From an uncultured Peptoniphilus sp. (GTDB lineage Bacteria > Bacillota > Clostridia > Tissierellales > Peptoniphilaceae): a stretch of DNA of 63,480 bases. The number at the start of each line of letters is the position of its first letter. Position 1 is the first letter of the stretch. The position numbers and the translations under genes are program-made. Below, one piece after another: positions 34,698 to 43,946 of the stretch. The DNA lies in assembly GCF_946222045.1 (NCBI RefSeq), contig NZ_CAMILN010000003.1, positions 1 through 63,480 of the forward strand, written 5' to 3'. The notes under the pieces were generated by a model that was given only the letters and a program-made list of their open reading frames with translations, had not been told where the DNA came from and made no database searches.

Positions 34698-34795
34698 GAC
34701 CTAAAATTATTTTTAAATAAAAATCTAATCATCTTCCTGCCATTTGTCTCCCAATGTGATAGAATTGAAAATGTATTTTATATGAGGAGGAAAAA

Positions 34796-36121
34796 ATGGA
34801 AACAAATTCAAGTTTTTTAGAAAAAACTTTTTCTCTCAATGAGAGGAAGACTAATGCCAAGACAGAATTTTTGGCAGGGCTTACAACTTTTATGACAATG
34901 TCATATATTCTTGTTGTAAATCCAAATATGTTATCTGAAACTGGAATGGACAAGGGTGGAGTTTTCACTGCGACCATACTTGCTTCAATTATTGCAATGA
35001 TCTTTATGGGATTTTTTGCAAACTTGCCCTTCGCACTTTCAGCAGGAATGGGACTTAATGCTTTCTTCACTTACACAGTTGTCCTAAGCATGGGTCACGA
35101 CTGGTCCTACGCCCTAACGGCAGTGTTCTTGGAAGGTATCGTCTTTATAGTTATGAGCTTCTTCAATATTCGTGAGACAATATTTACTTCAATACCAATG
35201 TCACTTAAGAATGCAGTATCAGTTGGTATAGGACTTTTTATTACCCTAGTAGGACTTATTTCGGCTGGAGTTATAGTAGATAACGACGCAACTCTTATTG
35301 CTCTTGGAGATATTGCATCAAGACCAAACCTTGTTTTTATAGTATCACTTATGGTGATGGCACTTCTTACTGCAAAAAATGTAAAGGGAGCACTTTTATA
35401 TGGAATTATAACGGGAACTGTACTTGCTCTTATCTTGGGAGTTAGTCACTTGCCTGGAGGAATGTTATTTTCACTTCCACCATCACTTAAGCCAGTTGCC
35501 TTTAAGCTTCACTGGGGAGATATCTTCACACTTGATATGTTCTCTGTAATGTTTACATTCTTATTTGTAGACTTATTTGACACAGTGGGAACTCTTACAG
35601 GAGTTGCAACTAAGGCAGACTTAATTGATGAAGATGGGAACCTACCAGGAGTTGGTCGTGCACTTTTAGCTGATGCGGTTGGTACAGTTATTGGTGCCCT
35701 AATAGGTACATCTACTGTTACAACTTTTGTTGAATCTGCATCAGGTGTTGCTGATGGAGGAAGAACTGGACTTACAACTTTATCTTGTGCTTTCTTCTTC
35801 TTTATATCATTATTTTTATTCCCGATTTTTTCAATTGTGCCAGCACAAGCGACATCAGCTGCCCTTGTAATGGTAGGACTTTTTATGGTTAGTCCAATTA
35901 ATCAAATAAAATTAGATGACTACACAGAATCTGTCCCAGCCTTTTTGACAATGGTGACAATGCCCTTTGCTTATTCAATTGCAGAAGGTATTTCTGTGGG
36001 AATGATCTCTTATGTAATCTTAAAGGTGACAACAGGACGTGGAAAAGAAGTTTCACCTGTTATGTATATCTTGGCAATAATCTTTACTCTAAGATACCTA
36101 AGACCAATTTTACCTTTATAA
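34796..36121 (+). CDS. NCS2 family purine permease (AzgA/PbuG type)
   Basis: 441 aa, 12-14 hydrophobic segments; proton-coupled uptake of adenine, guanine or hypoxanthine. Family signatures: FLAGLTTFMTMSYILVVNP at 25-43, SAGMGLNAFFTYTVV, FVDLFDTVGTLTGVA, GTSTVTTFVESASG. It is monocistronic, behind gaggagg. I saw no purine riboswitch in the 142-base leader. Confidence 0.92.
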   Translation: METNSSFLEKTFSLNERKTNAKTEFLAGLTTFMTMSYILVVNPNMLSETGMDKGGVFTATILASIIAMIFMGFFANLPFALSAGMGLNAFFTYTVVLSMGHDWSYALTAVFLEGIVFIVMSFFNIRETIFTSIPMSLKNAVSVGIGLFITLVGLISAGVIVDNDATLIALGDIASRPNLVFIVSLMVMALLTAKNVKGALLYGIITGTVLALILGVSHLPGGMLFSLPPSLKPVAFKLHWGDIFTLDMFSVMFTFLFVDLFDTVGTLTGVATKADLIDEDGNLPGVGRALLADAVGTVIGALIGTSTVTTFVESASGVADGGRTGLTTLSCAFFFFISLFLFPIFSIVPAQATSAALVMVGLFMVSPINQIKLDDYTESVPAFLTMVTMPFAYSIAEGISVGMISYVILKVTTGRGKEVSPVMYILAIIFTLRYLRPILPL

Positions 36122-36136
36122 GAAATAAGAATTTTT

Positions 36137-36173
36137 TAGGACTTCAAAAATTATTTTGAGGTCCTATTTTTTT
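36137..36173 (+). terminator. terminator of the purine permease gene
   Basis: taggac..tcaaaa pairs with ttttga..gtccta around attat, followed by seven T. Confidence 0.85.
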
Positions 36174-36324
36174 ATGACTTTATAATAATTTTGTAAGTGA
36201 TAAATTTTTATGAACTTATAATAAATTCACGAGTAACAATTTTTTATAAACTTGTAATTATTTGTGAAGTCATAAATTTTTGTGAAGTTTTATTTTCTTG
36301 TAAGGTCAGAATTATTTATAAAGT
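36162..36324. repeat. array of nine degenerate 18-bp tandem repeats
   Basis: Successive units end at 36179, 36198, 36216, 36234, 36252, 36270, 36288, 36306 and 36324, each closing with agt, act or ggt; one unit is 19 bp, the rest 18. Consensus is close to nATAATTTTTTRTRAAGT. Units 5 and 6 (tgtaattatttgtgaagt, cataaatttttgtgaagt) are the most alike. The first overlaps the permease terminator T run. No continuous reading frame crosses it on either strand. Confidence 0.75.
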
Positions 36325-36332
36325 CTCATTTA

Positions 36333-36361
36333 TTGAATTGTTGGGGCCCCTTTAGTATAAT
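36333..36361 (+). promoter_or_regulatory. promoter of the SLH protein gene
   Basis: TTGAAT (36333-36338), 17-base spacer holding the palindrome GGGGCCCC, and TATAAT (36356-36361). Confidence 0.72.
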
Positions 36362-36387
36362 TGTAAGTATATTAAGGGGGCGTTTTT

Positions 36388-37950
36388 ATGAAAAAAATGT
36401 TTTTATACATAGTAATGGCTCTTACTCTTTTTGTAAATGTTTTTGCTGCTGAAGACATCCAAGTTGTCCTAGAACAACCAGGTCTTTCACAGGCAAAGAG
36501 TGGAGACAGTCTAAAGTATAATTTAATTGTAAATTTGCCAAAAGACTACAAGGAGAAGTATTCATCTTTTTCTGTAACTCTTTTGTTTGACAAGGCACTT
36601 GATGTAAAGAGAACAAAATTAATTGATGAGAAGGAAGTGGCTGGCAAACTTGACATTAGGGAAACTTCTATTAAGGGAAAGGACCAAAACATTGTCACTA
36701 TTAATGCCAATGACCTTTCTGTTATCAAGGGAGACAAGTTAAACGTTGAAATCAACACTAGGGTGAAAAGTGATGTTGGTTCAAGTTCCAACTTAAAGAA
36801 CTCCTTTGTCCTTTCCTATGTTGACAGGGAAGGGGACACTAAGAGTGACCAAAAAAATCTTGAATCATCAACAAAAACTCAAAATGGAGTTTTGACTATC
36901 AAGGACGTTTACGATGGATCAAGTGAGATTGAAGGAACAACAGAAAAAAATGCTGATTTGAGACTTGCCATTGATAAGAAACTTGTGGCAACTACAAAGG
37001 CAGATGCCAAGGGAAACTTCAAATTTGAAGGACTAGACCTAAAAGAAGGGTCTTACCTAAGGATAGCTGCGACTACTAAAGACAAGGAAGCCAGCCTAGA
37101 CTATATGGTAAAGGCCAAGGTGGAAGCCAAAAAGTCAGCAGAACTTGTAAATGAAAACAACGACGAGTTAGAAACTTACAGCACAATAAAAACTCTTGAG
37201 AAATTAACTGACTATGTGGAATTCGCCAAAAATCTTTCCACTGCCAAGGCAGGAATTCAAAATGAAAGAAGACTTCGTGCAGCAATTGCGTCAGCTGAAT
37301 ATATTGTTGTAAAAAGTGAAGTTTCAACTGATGAAATAAATAGGTCTCTTGAAGAACTTCAAAAGTCCATAGAGCTTGTTAGACTGCCATACATGGCAGG
37401 CATATCTGAGGATAAATTCGCTCCTAATGAAAAAATAACTAGGGCAGAGGCTGCTTCAGTTTTAAAGAGATTAATTGACGACAAGGCCAAGTCCAATGGA
37501 GAGACTAAATTTAGTGACCTTAAAGAAGGCCAATGGTTCTATGACAATATTGTCTTCATAGAAAAAGAGGGCCTAATCTCAGGGTATGAAGATGGAACTT
37601 TTAGACCAAAGGAGCCAATGACAAGGGCACAGTTTGCCAGCATGATGGCAAATTATTTAAAATTAAATGTGGGCAACAATCCAATTGATTTTAAAGATGT
37701 AAAAGAAAACTATTGGGCAAGTGATGCCATAAATATTCTTTCAAGTCATGGAATTATGGTTGGGAAATCAAAAACAGAATTCAAGCCAAATGACAAGATA
37801 ACAAGGGCAGAAGCTGCCACAATCTTTAACAAAGTTTTAGATAGGAAGATCAACAAGTCTTTCTTAGATAAGTATTCAAAGAACCCATTTAAGGACCTAA
37901 AGAGGAACCACTGGGCTTATTATCAAGTTATAGAAATTACAGCAAAGTAA
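36388..37950 (+). CDS. SLH-domain surface protein
   Basis: Exported 520-aa protein. Signal peptide over residues 1-21 (cut near VFAAED). Residues about 25-165 look like a fimbrial/isopeptide-type beta domain, 170-235 an Ig-like module (GSSEIEGTTEKNADLRL), 240-325 helical. Three S-layer homology repeats fill about 335-520, with FSDLKEGQWFYD, FKDVKENYWAS and FKDLKRNHWAY, and ITRAEAA turns. SLH modules bind pyruvylated wall polysaccharide. Likely an S-layer or adhesin component. Confidence 0.87.
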   Translation: MKKMFLYIVMALTLFVNVFAAEDIQVVLEQPGLSQAKSGDSLKYNLIVNLPKDYKEKYSSFSVTLLFDKALDVKRTKLIDEKEVAGKLDIRETSIKGKDQNIVTINANDLSVIKGDKLNVEINTRVKSDVGSSSNLKNSFVLSYVDREGDTKSDQKNLESSTKTQNGVLTIKDVYDGSSEIEGTTEKNADLRLAIDKKLVATTKADAKGNFKFEGLDLKEGSYLRIAATTKDKEASLDYMVKAKVEAKKSAELVNENNDELETYSTIKTLEKLTDYVEFAKNLSTAKAGIQNERRLRAAIASAEYIVVKSEVSTDEINRSLEELQKSIELVRLPYMAGISEDKFAPNEKITRAEAASVLKRLIDDKAKSNGETKFSDLKEGQWFYDNIVFIEKEGLISGYEDGTFRPKEPMTRAQFASMMANYLKLNVGNNPIDFKDVKENYWASDAINILSSHGIMVGKSKTEFKPNDKITRAEAATIFNKVLDRKINKSFLDKYSKNPFKDLKRNHWAYYQVIEITAK

Positions 37951-37988
37951 ATAGAAAAATAAATAGAAAAATAAATAGAAAAGTAAAA
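37947..37988 (+). repeat. 12-bp tandem repeat after the SLH gene
   Basis: About three copies of taaatagaaaaa follow the SLH stop directly, each adding further stop codons, and run into the gltX ribosome site. Confidence 0.7.
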
Positions 37989-38003
37989 TGAAAGGAAGAA
38001 ATA

Positions 38004-39479
38004 ATGTCAGATATTAAATTAAGATTTGCACCATCACCAACAGGTTACCTTCACATTGGAGGTTTGAGAACAGCTCTTTACAACTACCTATTTGCAAAGA
38101 AAAATGGCGGCAAATTTGTTTTGAGAATAGAGGATACAGATAGGACAAGATATGTTGAAGGTGCCATAGAAAACCTAATTGAATCCCTTGAATGGGCAGG
38201 CATCTCTCATGACGAAGGTGTTGTCGTTAAGGACGGCAAGCTAACAGAAGTTGGCGATTGTGGACCTTACATCCAATCAGAAAGATTAGACATCTACAAA
38301 AAATATGTTGATCAACTAATTGAAGAAGGACACGCTTACTACTGTTTCTGCTCCAAGGAAAGATTAGATAATCTTAGGGAAGAACAGAGAATTAAAGGTA
38401 AGGTTCCTAAGTATGATGGACTTTGCCGTGGGATTCCTCTAGAAGAAGCAAAGAAGAGAGTTGCAGCAGGAGAAGATTATGTTGTTAGACTTAAACTTCC
38501 AAAGAACAAGGACATCACATTTAACGATGCAGTTCGTGGAAAAGTTACAATAAACACTGACGAAATCGACGACCAAGTATTAATGAAATCAGATGGTTTC
38601 CCAACTTACCACATGGCTGTAATTGTTGACGACCACCTAATGGGAATCACTCACATTGTAAGGGGAGAAGAATGGCTTCCATCAACTCCAAAACACGTTT
38701 ACCTTTATGAATGTCTTGGCTGGGAAGCACCAGAATTTGTTCACCTTCCAACAGTTTTAAATAAGGACAGGAAAAAACTTTCCAAGAGACAGGGTGATGT
38801 TTCTGTTGAGGACTTCAAGAAGAGGGGATATCTTCCAGAAGGTATTGTAAACTACCTTGCACTTGTTGGCTGGTCTCCAGAAGATGGAGAAGAAATCATG
38901 TCACTAGACGAGTTAGTAGAAAAATTCTCTTTTGACAGGGTAGGAAAGTCTGGAGGAATCTTTGACACAGACAAGTTAAATTGGGTTAACTCTCACTACA
39001 TGAAGTCCTATGACTTAGAAAAACTTTCAGAACTTGCAATTCCTTTTGTAACTGAATCAGGCCTACTAAGCGAAGAAGAAATTAGGGATAACTTTGAATG
39101 GTACAAAATCTTAATAGACACAGTGAGAGAAGCTTGTGACAAGTTAGAAGATATTCCAGAACACATCAAGTTCCTATTTGGAGATATTGAAATTACAGAA
39201 GATGCTGCAAAAGAAGAGCTAGCACAAGAACATGTGCCAGGACTTCTTGATTCCTTTATAAAAATTGTAAAATCCCACGATGAAATTGACATGGAAACTG
39301 CCAAGGGACTTATGAAGGAAGTTCAAAAAGACTCTGGAGTAAAGGGCAAGAAACTTTACATGCCAGTGAGGGCAGCAATATCTGGAAATGTTCACGGACC
39401 AGAAATGCAAAATGTCCTTTACCTATTAGGAAAAGATAAACTAATTGAAAGAGCAGAAAAAATTAAAAATTCACTTTAA
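38004..39479 (+). CDS. gltX: glutamyl-tRNA synthetase
   Basis: Class I synthetase, 491 aa. HIGH-type motif PSPTGYLHIGGLRTALYNY at 9-27; KLSKRQG as KMSKS; a CFC..zinc-type insert at about 114-116. Anticodon-binding helical domain in the C-terminal third. If the organism lacks GlnRS it would be non-discriminating; that cannot be judged here. Confidence 0.96.
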   Translation: MSDIKLRFAPSPTGYLHIGGLRTALYNYLFAKKNGGKFVLRIEDTDRTRYVEGAIENLIESLEWAGISHDEGVVVKDGKLTEVGDCGPYIQSERLDIYKKYVDQLIEEGHAYYCFCSKERLDNLREEQRIKGKVPKYDGLCRGIPLEEAKKRVAAGEDYVVRLKLPKNKDITFNDAVRGKVTINTDEIDDQVLMKSDGFPTYHMAVIVDDHLMGITHIVRGEEWLPSTPKHVYLYECLGWEAPEFVHLPTVLNKDRKKLSKRQGDVSVEDFKKRGYLPEGIVNYLALVGWSPEDGEEIMSLDELVEKFSFDRVGKSGGIFDTDKLNWVNSHYMKSYDLEKLSELAIPFVTESGLLSEEEIRDNFEWYKILIDTVREACDKLEDIPEHIKFLFGDIEITEDAAKEELAQEHVPGLLDSFIKIVKSHDEIDMETAKGLMKEVQKDSGVKGKKLYMPVRAAISGNVHGPEMQNVLYLLGKDKLIERAEKIKNSL

Positions 39480-39501
39480 TAAAAAATTTAAGGCAAATAA
39501 A

Positions 39502-39540
39502 AAGAGGACTGAAAATAAAATCAGTCCTCTTATTTTTTTA
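39502..39540. terminator. terminator between gltX and the converging deacetylase gene
   Basis: aagaggactga/tcagtcctctt, 11-bp stem with an 8-base loop, T-rich on the right side and A-rich on the left, so usable from both sides. Confidence 0.9.
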
Positions 39541-39559
39541 ATTTTGTGAGAATTTCAAA

Positions 39560-40570
39560 TTATTTTAAAATTCCAAATTCATAGTCCCTGTCTCTAAAGT
39601 ATTTTATAACTTCTGATAGGGAGTCAGCTGTCAGTTGTTTGTTTCTTGCGTCGTGGGCAAGGACAACGGCAATTTTAGTGTTCTTATTTTTGTTTAAACT
39701 CCTGTCAAGATATTCGATTTGACCTGCAGTCGTTGTTGGTCTAAGAGATTTTTTCTCTGCATCGCCAACTAGGCAGTTCCAGTCAATCCAATTTATGTCT
39801 CTTGATTCTAAGAAGGAGTTAGATGCAGGAGTATTTTTCCAAGACATCTCGCCACCTGGATACCTAAAGACCTTGGAATGAAAAGCATCGCCTAAGATAT
39901 TTTGAAGTCTTTCGTTGGTCTTTTCTATTTCTCCATAAACTCTTTCTGGATTTACGGATCTTCCTGGATAAATATAGTCGTAGTCGTGAGAGAAGGAGTG
40001 AGTTGCAATAGCATTGCCATTTGCAAGAATTTCTCTAACCCTATCTGCAGTCTTATCTCCAATTGATTTGCCAACTAAGAAGAAGGTTGCACGAGCATTC
40101 TCTCTTTTTAAGGTATCCAAAATTTGTGGAGTGATTTCATTGTTTGGTCCATCGTCAAAGGTCAAGAATACAATTTTTTTCTCTCCATTGTAGTTTTGGT
40201 GGATTGTGTAGTCACGAATTTTTTTTGCGTCATAGGCATACTTGTCAAATTTTTTTAGGTGATTGGATCCCTTGACAATAAATTCATCTTCCATTTGACT
40301 TAATTTATCTAAAGCTACATTAGAAATGTATTCTTTTTCATAAAATATTGGTCTTGGTCTGTCCTTATAAATTTCATTTGTGTAGTACCACATTAGGGCA
40401 GGTGAAACTTCTTTATTTTTTGAATTTTTAATTCCAGAAAAAATCTTTGAGAAAATAAGTATAAGTATAATTGCAAAAATTGAAATTGAAATAATTTGCC
40501 TAATTCTCTTTTTTCTTCTGGCTTTTTGTCGTCTTAGTCTTTTTCTCTTCTCGTAATTTGTTTGGGTCAT
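39560..40570 (-). CDS. membrane-anchored polysaccharide deacetylase
   Basis: 336 aa. A very basic N-terminus (RKRLRRQKARRKKR) precedes one membrane helix (about 27-45), then an extracellular NodB domain. Motifs: FLTFDDGPNNE (metal Asp pair), THSFSHDYDY (His pair), RYPGGEMSW, and VVLAHD. Probably removes acetyl groups from wall glycans, which can give lysozyme resistance. The ATG at 40570 follows ggaggt; the frame from 40585 includes that site and is rejected. Confidence 0.9.
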   Translation of the reverse strand: MTQTNYEKRKRLRRQKARRKKRIRQIISISIFAIILILIFSKIFSGIKNSKNKEVSPALMWYYTNEIYKDRPRPIFYEKEYISNVALDKLSQMEDEFIVKGSNHLKKFDKYAYDAKKIRDYTIHQNYNGEKKIVFLTFDDGPNNEITPQILDTLKRENARATFFLVGKSIGDKTADRVREILANGNAIATHSFSHDYDYIYPGRSVNPERVYGEIEKTNERLQNILGDAFHSKVFRYPGGEMSWKNTPASNSFLESRDINWIDWNCLVGDAEKKSLRPTTTAGQIEYLDRSLNKNKNTKIAVVLAHDARNKQLTADSLSEVIKYFRDRDYEFGILK

Positions 40571-40636
40571 AAAAAAACCTCCCATTGATAAATATACATC
40601 AGTTGGAGGTAAGAAGCAATTACAAAAGAATTACAA

Positions 40637-42634
40637 TTACTTTATTGTCTTATAGATTAAATATAGGATTTCTTCAAGGGTCATTTCCTTGTTTGGATCA
40701 AGGTCTCCATCAATATATCCAAAGCCTTTAGCGATAATATAATAAGATTCATAGTCGCCTAAAGATTTTTGATTTTTAAATAAGTCTTCCTTAAAGATTC
40801 CCTTGGCCTTAGTAAATCTTTCAAGATTATTTTTTGTCACAAGAGTCTTAACCACATCTTTTTCAGGAATATTTTTATCCTTTAATTTTTCAAGGTCTAG
40901 GCCAAAATTATCCATGTAGGAAGAGTTCATTCCACTTGACCCATTCAAGAGCTTGACAAAGTCTTGGTAAGTTATTTTGTCCGAAAGATTTCTTCCAATT
41001 AAACCAATTTCCATATCTTTTAAGAAGAGGATGGTATCCTTATTTCTTGCCTTATCAAGGTCAGGATAGGAGATTTGTTCCTTAAAGTTAATAATCTCGC
41101 CATTATAGTCTCTTAAGATTTTATCTTGCCCAATGACTGGGTCAAAGTCTTTGATGTTTCCGTAGAAAAGTTTAGGTCCCTTGTCAGTGATTACATATTT
41201 TAAACCAAAGTTTTTAGAAGATAAGAAAATCTTGTTGGCTTCTTCTTGGGTCAAGTTATTGTCACTAGCTTTTGAAAAATCTACTTTCGTAAAAGTTCTT
41301 TCATAAGATAAAATTTTTTTATCTTGGTCTACAAAAATTTTAACACCTTCTTTTAGAACAGGGAGTTTATTTACATATCTTGGTATAGTAACAGAAGTTC
41401 CCATCTTAGATGAGTCTATAGAAACTTTATCTAAGTTAAGCTCAGACTTATCTCCATACTTTTCTAGGAAATCTAGGGCAAGTTTTTTTGCGTCTTCTTC
41501 TTTTACTTTATTATTGTAAACTTTTCTGTCAGTCCAAAGGTCTAGGGAAACAAGATTTAAGTTCTTGGCATTAAGTGTGATATGACCATAATTTTTATCT
41601 TTTTCTAGATTAATATTGTAGTAATAATTTTCCTTATCAGAGTTCAGGGAGATTGAAGTAACTTGGTAACCATCGCCAGCAATTTCATAGGCTCTTTTCT
41701 TGGCTTGGGACTTTTTCTTTAAGTCCTTTAGACCTTCAATCTTTTTAACTTCCACATCAGTTAGGCTTGCAGCATCGGCAGCTTTTTCCATACTATAAGG
41801 CATAAATCCTAAATTATTATTTTTTACGAGCTTCCCATCTTCTGCATCTATATCAAAAATTTCTGAATGGTAGACCTTATCTACAGACTTGCCATTATTA
41901 GAAATCTTGTAAGACAGCCTAAGTGGAAATTTTTCTGCAAATATTTTTTCTGCATCCTCTTGACTTAACTTGGACTTGTCTGTAAAGTCCTTATCACTTA
42001 AGAAGGATGTGGCAGGTCCAAAGTCGGAGTTGATTCCCATATTTCTTATTTCCTTAGAAGTTAGGGAAATATTTACATAAAGTGAATCTGATGCAAGAGG
42101 TATTCCCTTAACGAGTCTCTCATAAAATAAACTTAATTCTTTTCCATCATCTAGGAGAGAGAAATCCTTTAATTTATATTTTTTGTCAAAATCTGGAATA
42201 AGTTTTGCCAGCTTTTCTTCTACAATTTTTGGGGCTTGGTCTTTTGAAATTTTTTCAGTATTTTTACTTTCATCTTGATCCTTGCTCCACTTTGAATAAG
42301 AGTAGAAGTCACCATCACTTGTGTAGGCAACTTGTAAATTTCCTAAGTTTTCATCAGACCATTGGTAGGAGTCAATGGTTTTGTTTTTTGCTTTTTTATT
42401 TAAATAAGCAGACCCTGTGTCAGAATTTATTGGGTCTTTAATCAAATTAAAATCTTCATAGGCTTCTGTGATATTAAATTTCTCCTTTATCTCTTCAACT
42501 TTTTCCTTTTCTTTCTTACTTATGTCAACTGACACTGCCTCGTCTGTTGGATTGTAGTTAGGATTTTCCACTGAAGCTACAACTGGTCCCACAAGTAGGG
42601 CTAGGGATAGGGCATAAATTATTTTCTTTTTCAT
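40637..42634 (-). CDS. exported YcdB/YcdC-repeat protein
   Basis: 665 aa, signal peptide 1-20. Most of the protein is repeated PepSY-like/YcdB-YcdC units: YKLKDFSLLDDGKELSLFYE, pattern ITLTSKEIRNM, LSQEDAEKIFAEKF, LTQEEANKIFLSS. The last 40 residues (GYIDGDLDPNKEMTLEEIL) resemble a single S-layer homology motif. In the family the role is unknown; PepSY modules are thought to inhibit proteases. It precedes the deacetylase gene by 66 bases and may share its message. Confidence 0.72.
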   Translation of the reverse strand: MKKKIIYALSLALLVGPVVASVENPNYNPTDEAVSVDISKKEKEKVEEIKEKFNITEAYEDFNLIKDPINSDTGSAYLNKKAKNKTIDSYQWSDENLGNLQVAYTSDGDFYSYSKWSKDQDESKNTEKISKDQAPKIVEEKLAKLIPDFDKKYKLKDFSLLDDGKELSLFYERLVKGIPLASDSLYVNISLTSKEIRNMGINSDFGPATSFLSDKDFTDKSKLSQEDAEKIFAEKFPLRLSYKISNNGKSVDKVYHSEIFDIDAEDGKLVKNNNLGFMPYSMEKAADAASLTDVEVKKIEGLKDLKKKSQAKKRAYEIAGDGYQVTSISLNSDKENYYYNINLEKDKNYGHITLNAKNLNLVSLDLWTDRKVYNNKVKEEDAKKLALDFLEKYGDKSELNLDKVSIDSSKMGTSVTIPRYVNKLPVLKEGVKIFVDQDKKILSYERTFTKVDFSKASDNNLTQEEANKIFLSSKNFGLKYVITDKGPKLFYGNIKDFDPVIGQDKILRDYNGEIINFKEQISYPDLDKARNKDTILFLKDMEIGLIGRNLSDKITYQDFVKLLNGSSGMNSSYMDNFGLDLEKLKDKNIPEKDVVKTLVTKNNLERFTKAKGIFKEDLFKNQKSLGDYESYYIIAKGFGYIDGDLDPNKEMTLEEILYLIYKTIK

Positions 42635-42714
42635 GATATTACTCCTTTATAAATCATTAAAGTATTTATGTAAAAAAAGAAGAGGCCTCTGCCTCTTCAA
42701 ATTTAAGCTTTAGA

Positions 42715-42924
42715 TTAAGCTTCCGCTTCTTCTTTCTTATCTTCATTAAGAGCAGCTACAAGCGTATTGGGATCTATACCGTGAACCATTGCTGCTTCTT
42801 CAAGAGTTTCCATTTGAGAAGATGGGCACATGATACAACCCATTCCGAAACTCATTAGGGTACCAATTGATTCAGGTTTTTCTGAAAGAATTTGTCCGAT
42901 TAACATATCTTTTTTAATTTCCAT
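42715..42924 (-). CDS. DUF1858-domain protein
   Basis: 69 aa. A DUF1858 module with the redox-type pair C-x2-C in GMGCIMCPSSQ (about 29-32) and the LEEAAMVHGID helix. Such proteins are linked to hybrid-cluster or sulfur/nitrosative chemistry in anaerobes. Own ggaggt ribosome site. It sits between two exported-protein genes with no visible functional tie. Confidence 0.85.
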   Translation of the reverse strand: MEIKKDMLIGQILSEKPESIGTLMSFGMGCIMCPSSQMETLEEAAMVHGIDPNTLVAALNEDKKEEAEA

Positions 42925-42957
42925 CTATTAACACCTCCCTAGTTTATATACCCAAAA

Positions 42958-43860
42958 TTATTTATATTTAAAAGATGAGTACTTAACAAAATGATCTTTA
43001 CTTTTTGCTCCCATGCTGATCTCAAATTCGTCTGTGGAGTCAAAGCCCTTTGATGTTAAAGTTTTTGCAACTTCAAATTCTTTTTCATAAGGGAAGACTT
43101 CAGACTTATCTCCTTGGTCAATTTTTATATAAGGAGTATAAGTTAGCTTGCCGTTGTACTTAGCAGAAATTGGTAGAACTTCAACTATATTTTCTGACTT
43201 GACATAAGTTGACTCACTACTTAACTTACCTTCTTCAGCTGTTGCAAGGACTTCGTTTTTAATATTAGCAAGAAATTTGGAAATGTCAAGAAGAGGGTTC
43301 TTCAAAATGTCCAAGTCCTTTTCTTCATAGTCAGTTGCATAGTCAACAATTTTTACATCTACTTGGTTATTTACAAGAGAACGACCAGGGATTGCCTTTG
43401 AATCAATTAAAACAGAATTATTTTTTTCGTCAAAGTCCACATCAAAACCAATTGTCTTTCCAAGTTGTCTCAATTGAAAATAATTGTAGCCGTCAATTGT
43501 GTAGACCTTGAAGGAATGTCTAACTCCATTTACAAAAACCCTGTGGTTTGATTTTTTTACTTCGCTGTCACTGTCTTTTAATGGATCCAAATCATTTTCA
43601 GTCTTCTTATAATCTGATTTACTCTTAATCATAACAGCTTCTCTGTCGCTGTCGTAAGATACACTAAATTCAGCATCAAGTCCATCTAAGAGAGCTGCAA
43701 TGTCTCTTAGTTTGAAGTAGTTGTTGTCTTCGATGTTGTAGCCCTTAACACCAGTGTCCTTTCCATCAACATAAACGCTTTGGCTAGAAACTTTTGCTCC
43801 AGCAAATACATTTGTAATTAAAACAAGGGACGTAAGTCCAATAGAAATTATTTTTTTCAT
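42958..43860 (-). CDS. exported protein with copper-amine-oxidase-like N-terminal (stalk) domains
   Basis: 300 aa, signal peptide 1-20. Two stalk-type modules are visible: VYVDGKDTGVKGYNI...FKLRDIAALLDG (about 28-77) and VFVNGVRHSFKVYTI...FQLRQLGKTIG (about 107-150). These are structural repeats seen in clostridial surface proteins and have no oxidase activity. The C-terminal half is unrecognised. It reads on its own from a gaggtca site. Confidence 0.8.
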   Translation of the reverse strand: MKKIISIGLTSLVLITNVFAGAKVSSQSVYVDGKDTGVKGYNIEDNNYFKLRDIAALLDGLDAEFSVSYDSDREAVMIKSKSDYKKTENDLDPLKDSDSEVKKSNHRVFVNGVRHSFKVYTIDGYNYFQLRQLGKTIGFDVDFDEKNNSVLIDSKAIPGRSLVNNQVDVKIVDYATDYEEKDLDILKNPLLDISKFLANIKNEVLATAEEGKLSSESTYVKSENIVEVLPISAKYNGKLTYTPYIKIDQGDKSEVFPYEKEFEVAKTLTSKGFDSTDEFEISMGAKSKDHFVKYSSFKYK

Positions 43861-43946
43861 AATATGACCTCCTAGGTCTATTGTATTTTAAAAGATTGCC
43901 CTCGACAAGCCTAAATATTTACCCTATAATTTAATGAGGTGATTTT

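Noticed and set aside
34698..34795. purine riboswitch before the NCS2 permease
   Set aside because: No conserved aptamer core was found; the leader is short and unstructured.
36162..36324. 18-bp repeat array as a CRISPR
   Set aside because: Units are directly adjacent with no spacers and too short and too variable.
40637..42634. full SLH anchoring of the YcdB-repeat protein
   Set aside because: Only one partial SLH-like motif is seen at the end; three are normally needed for wall binding.
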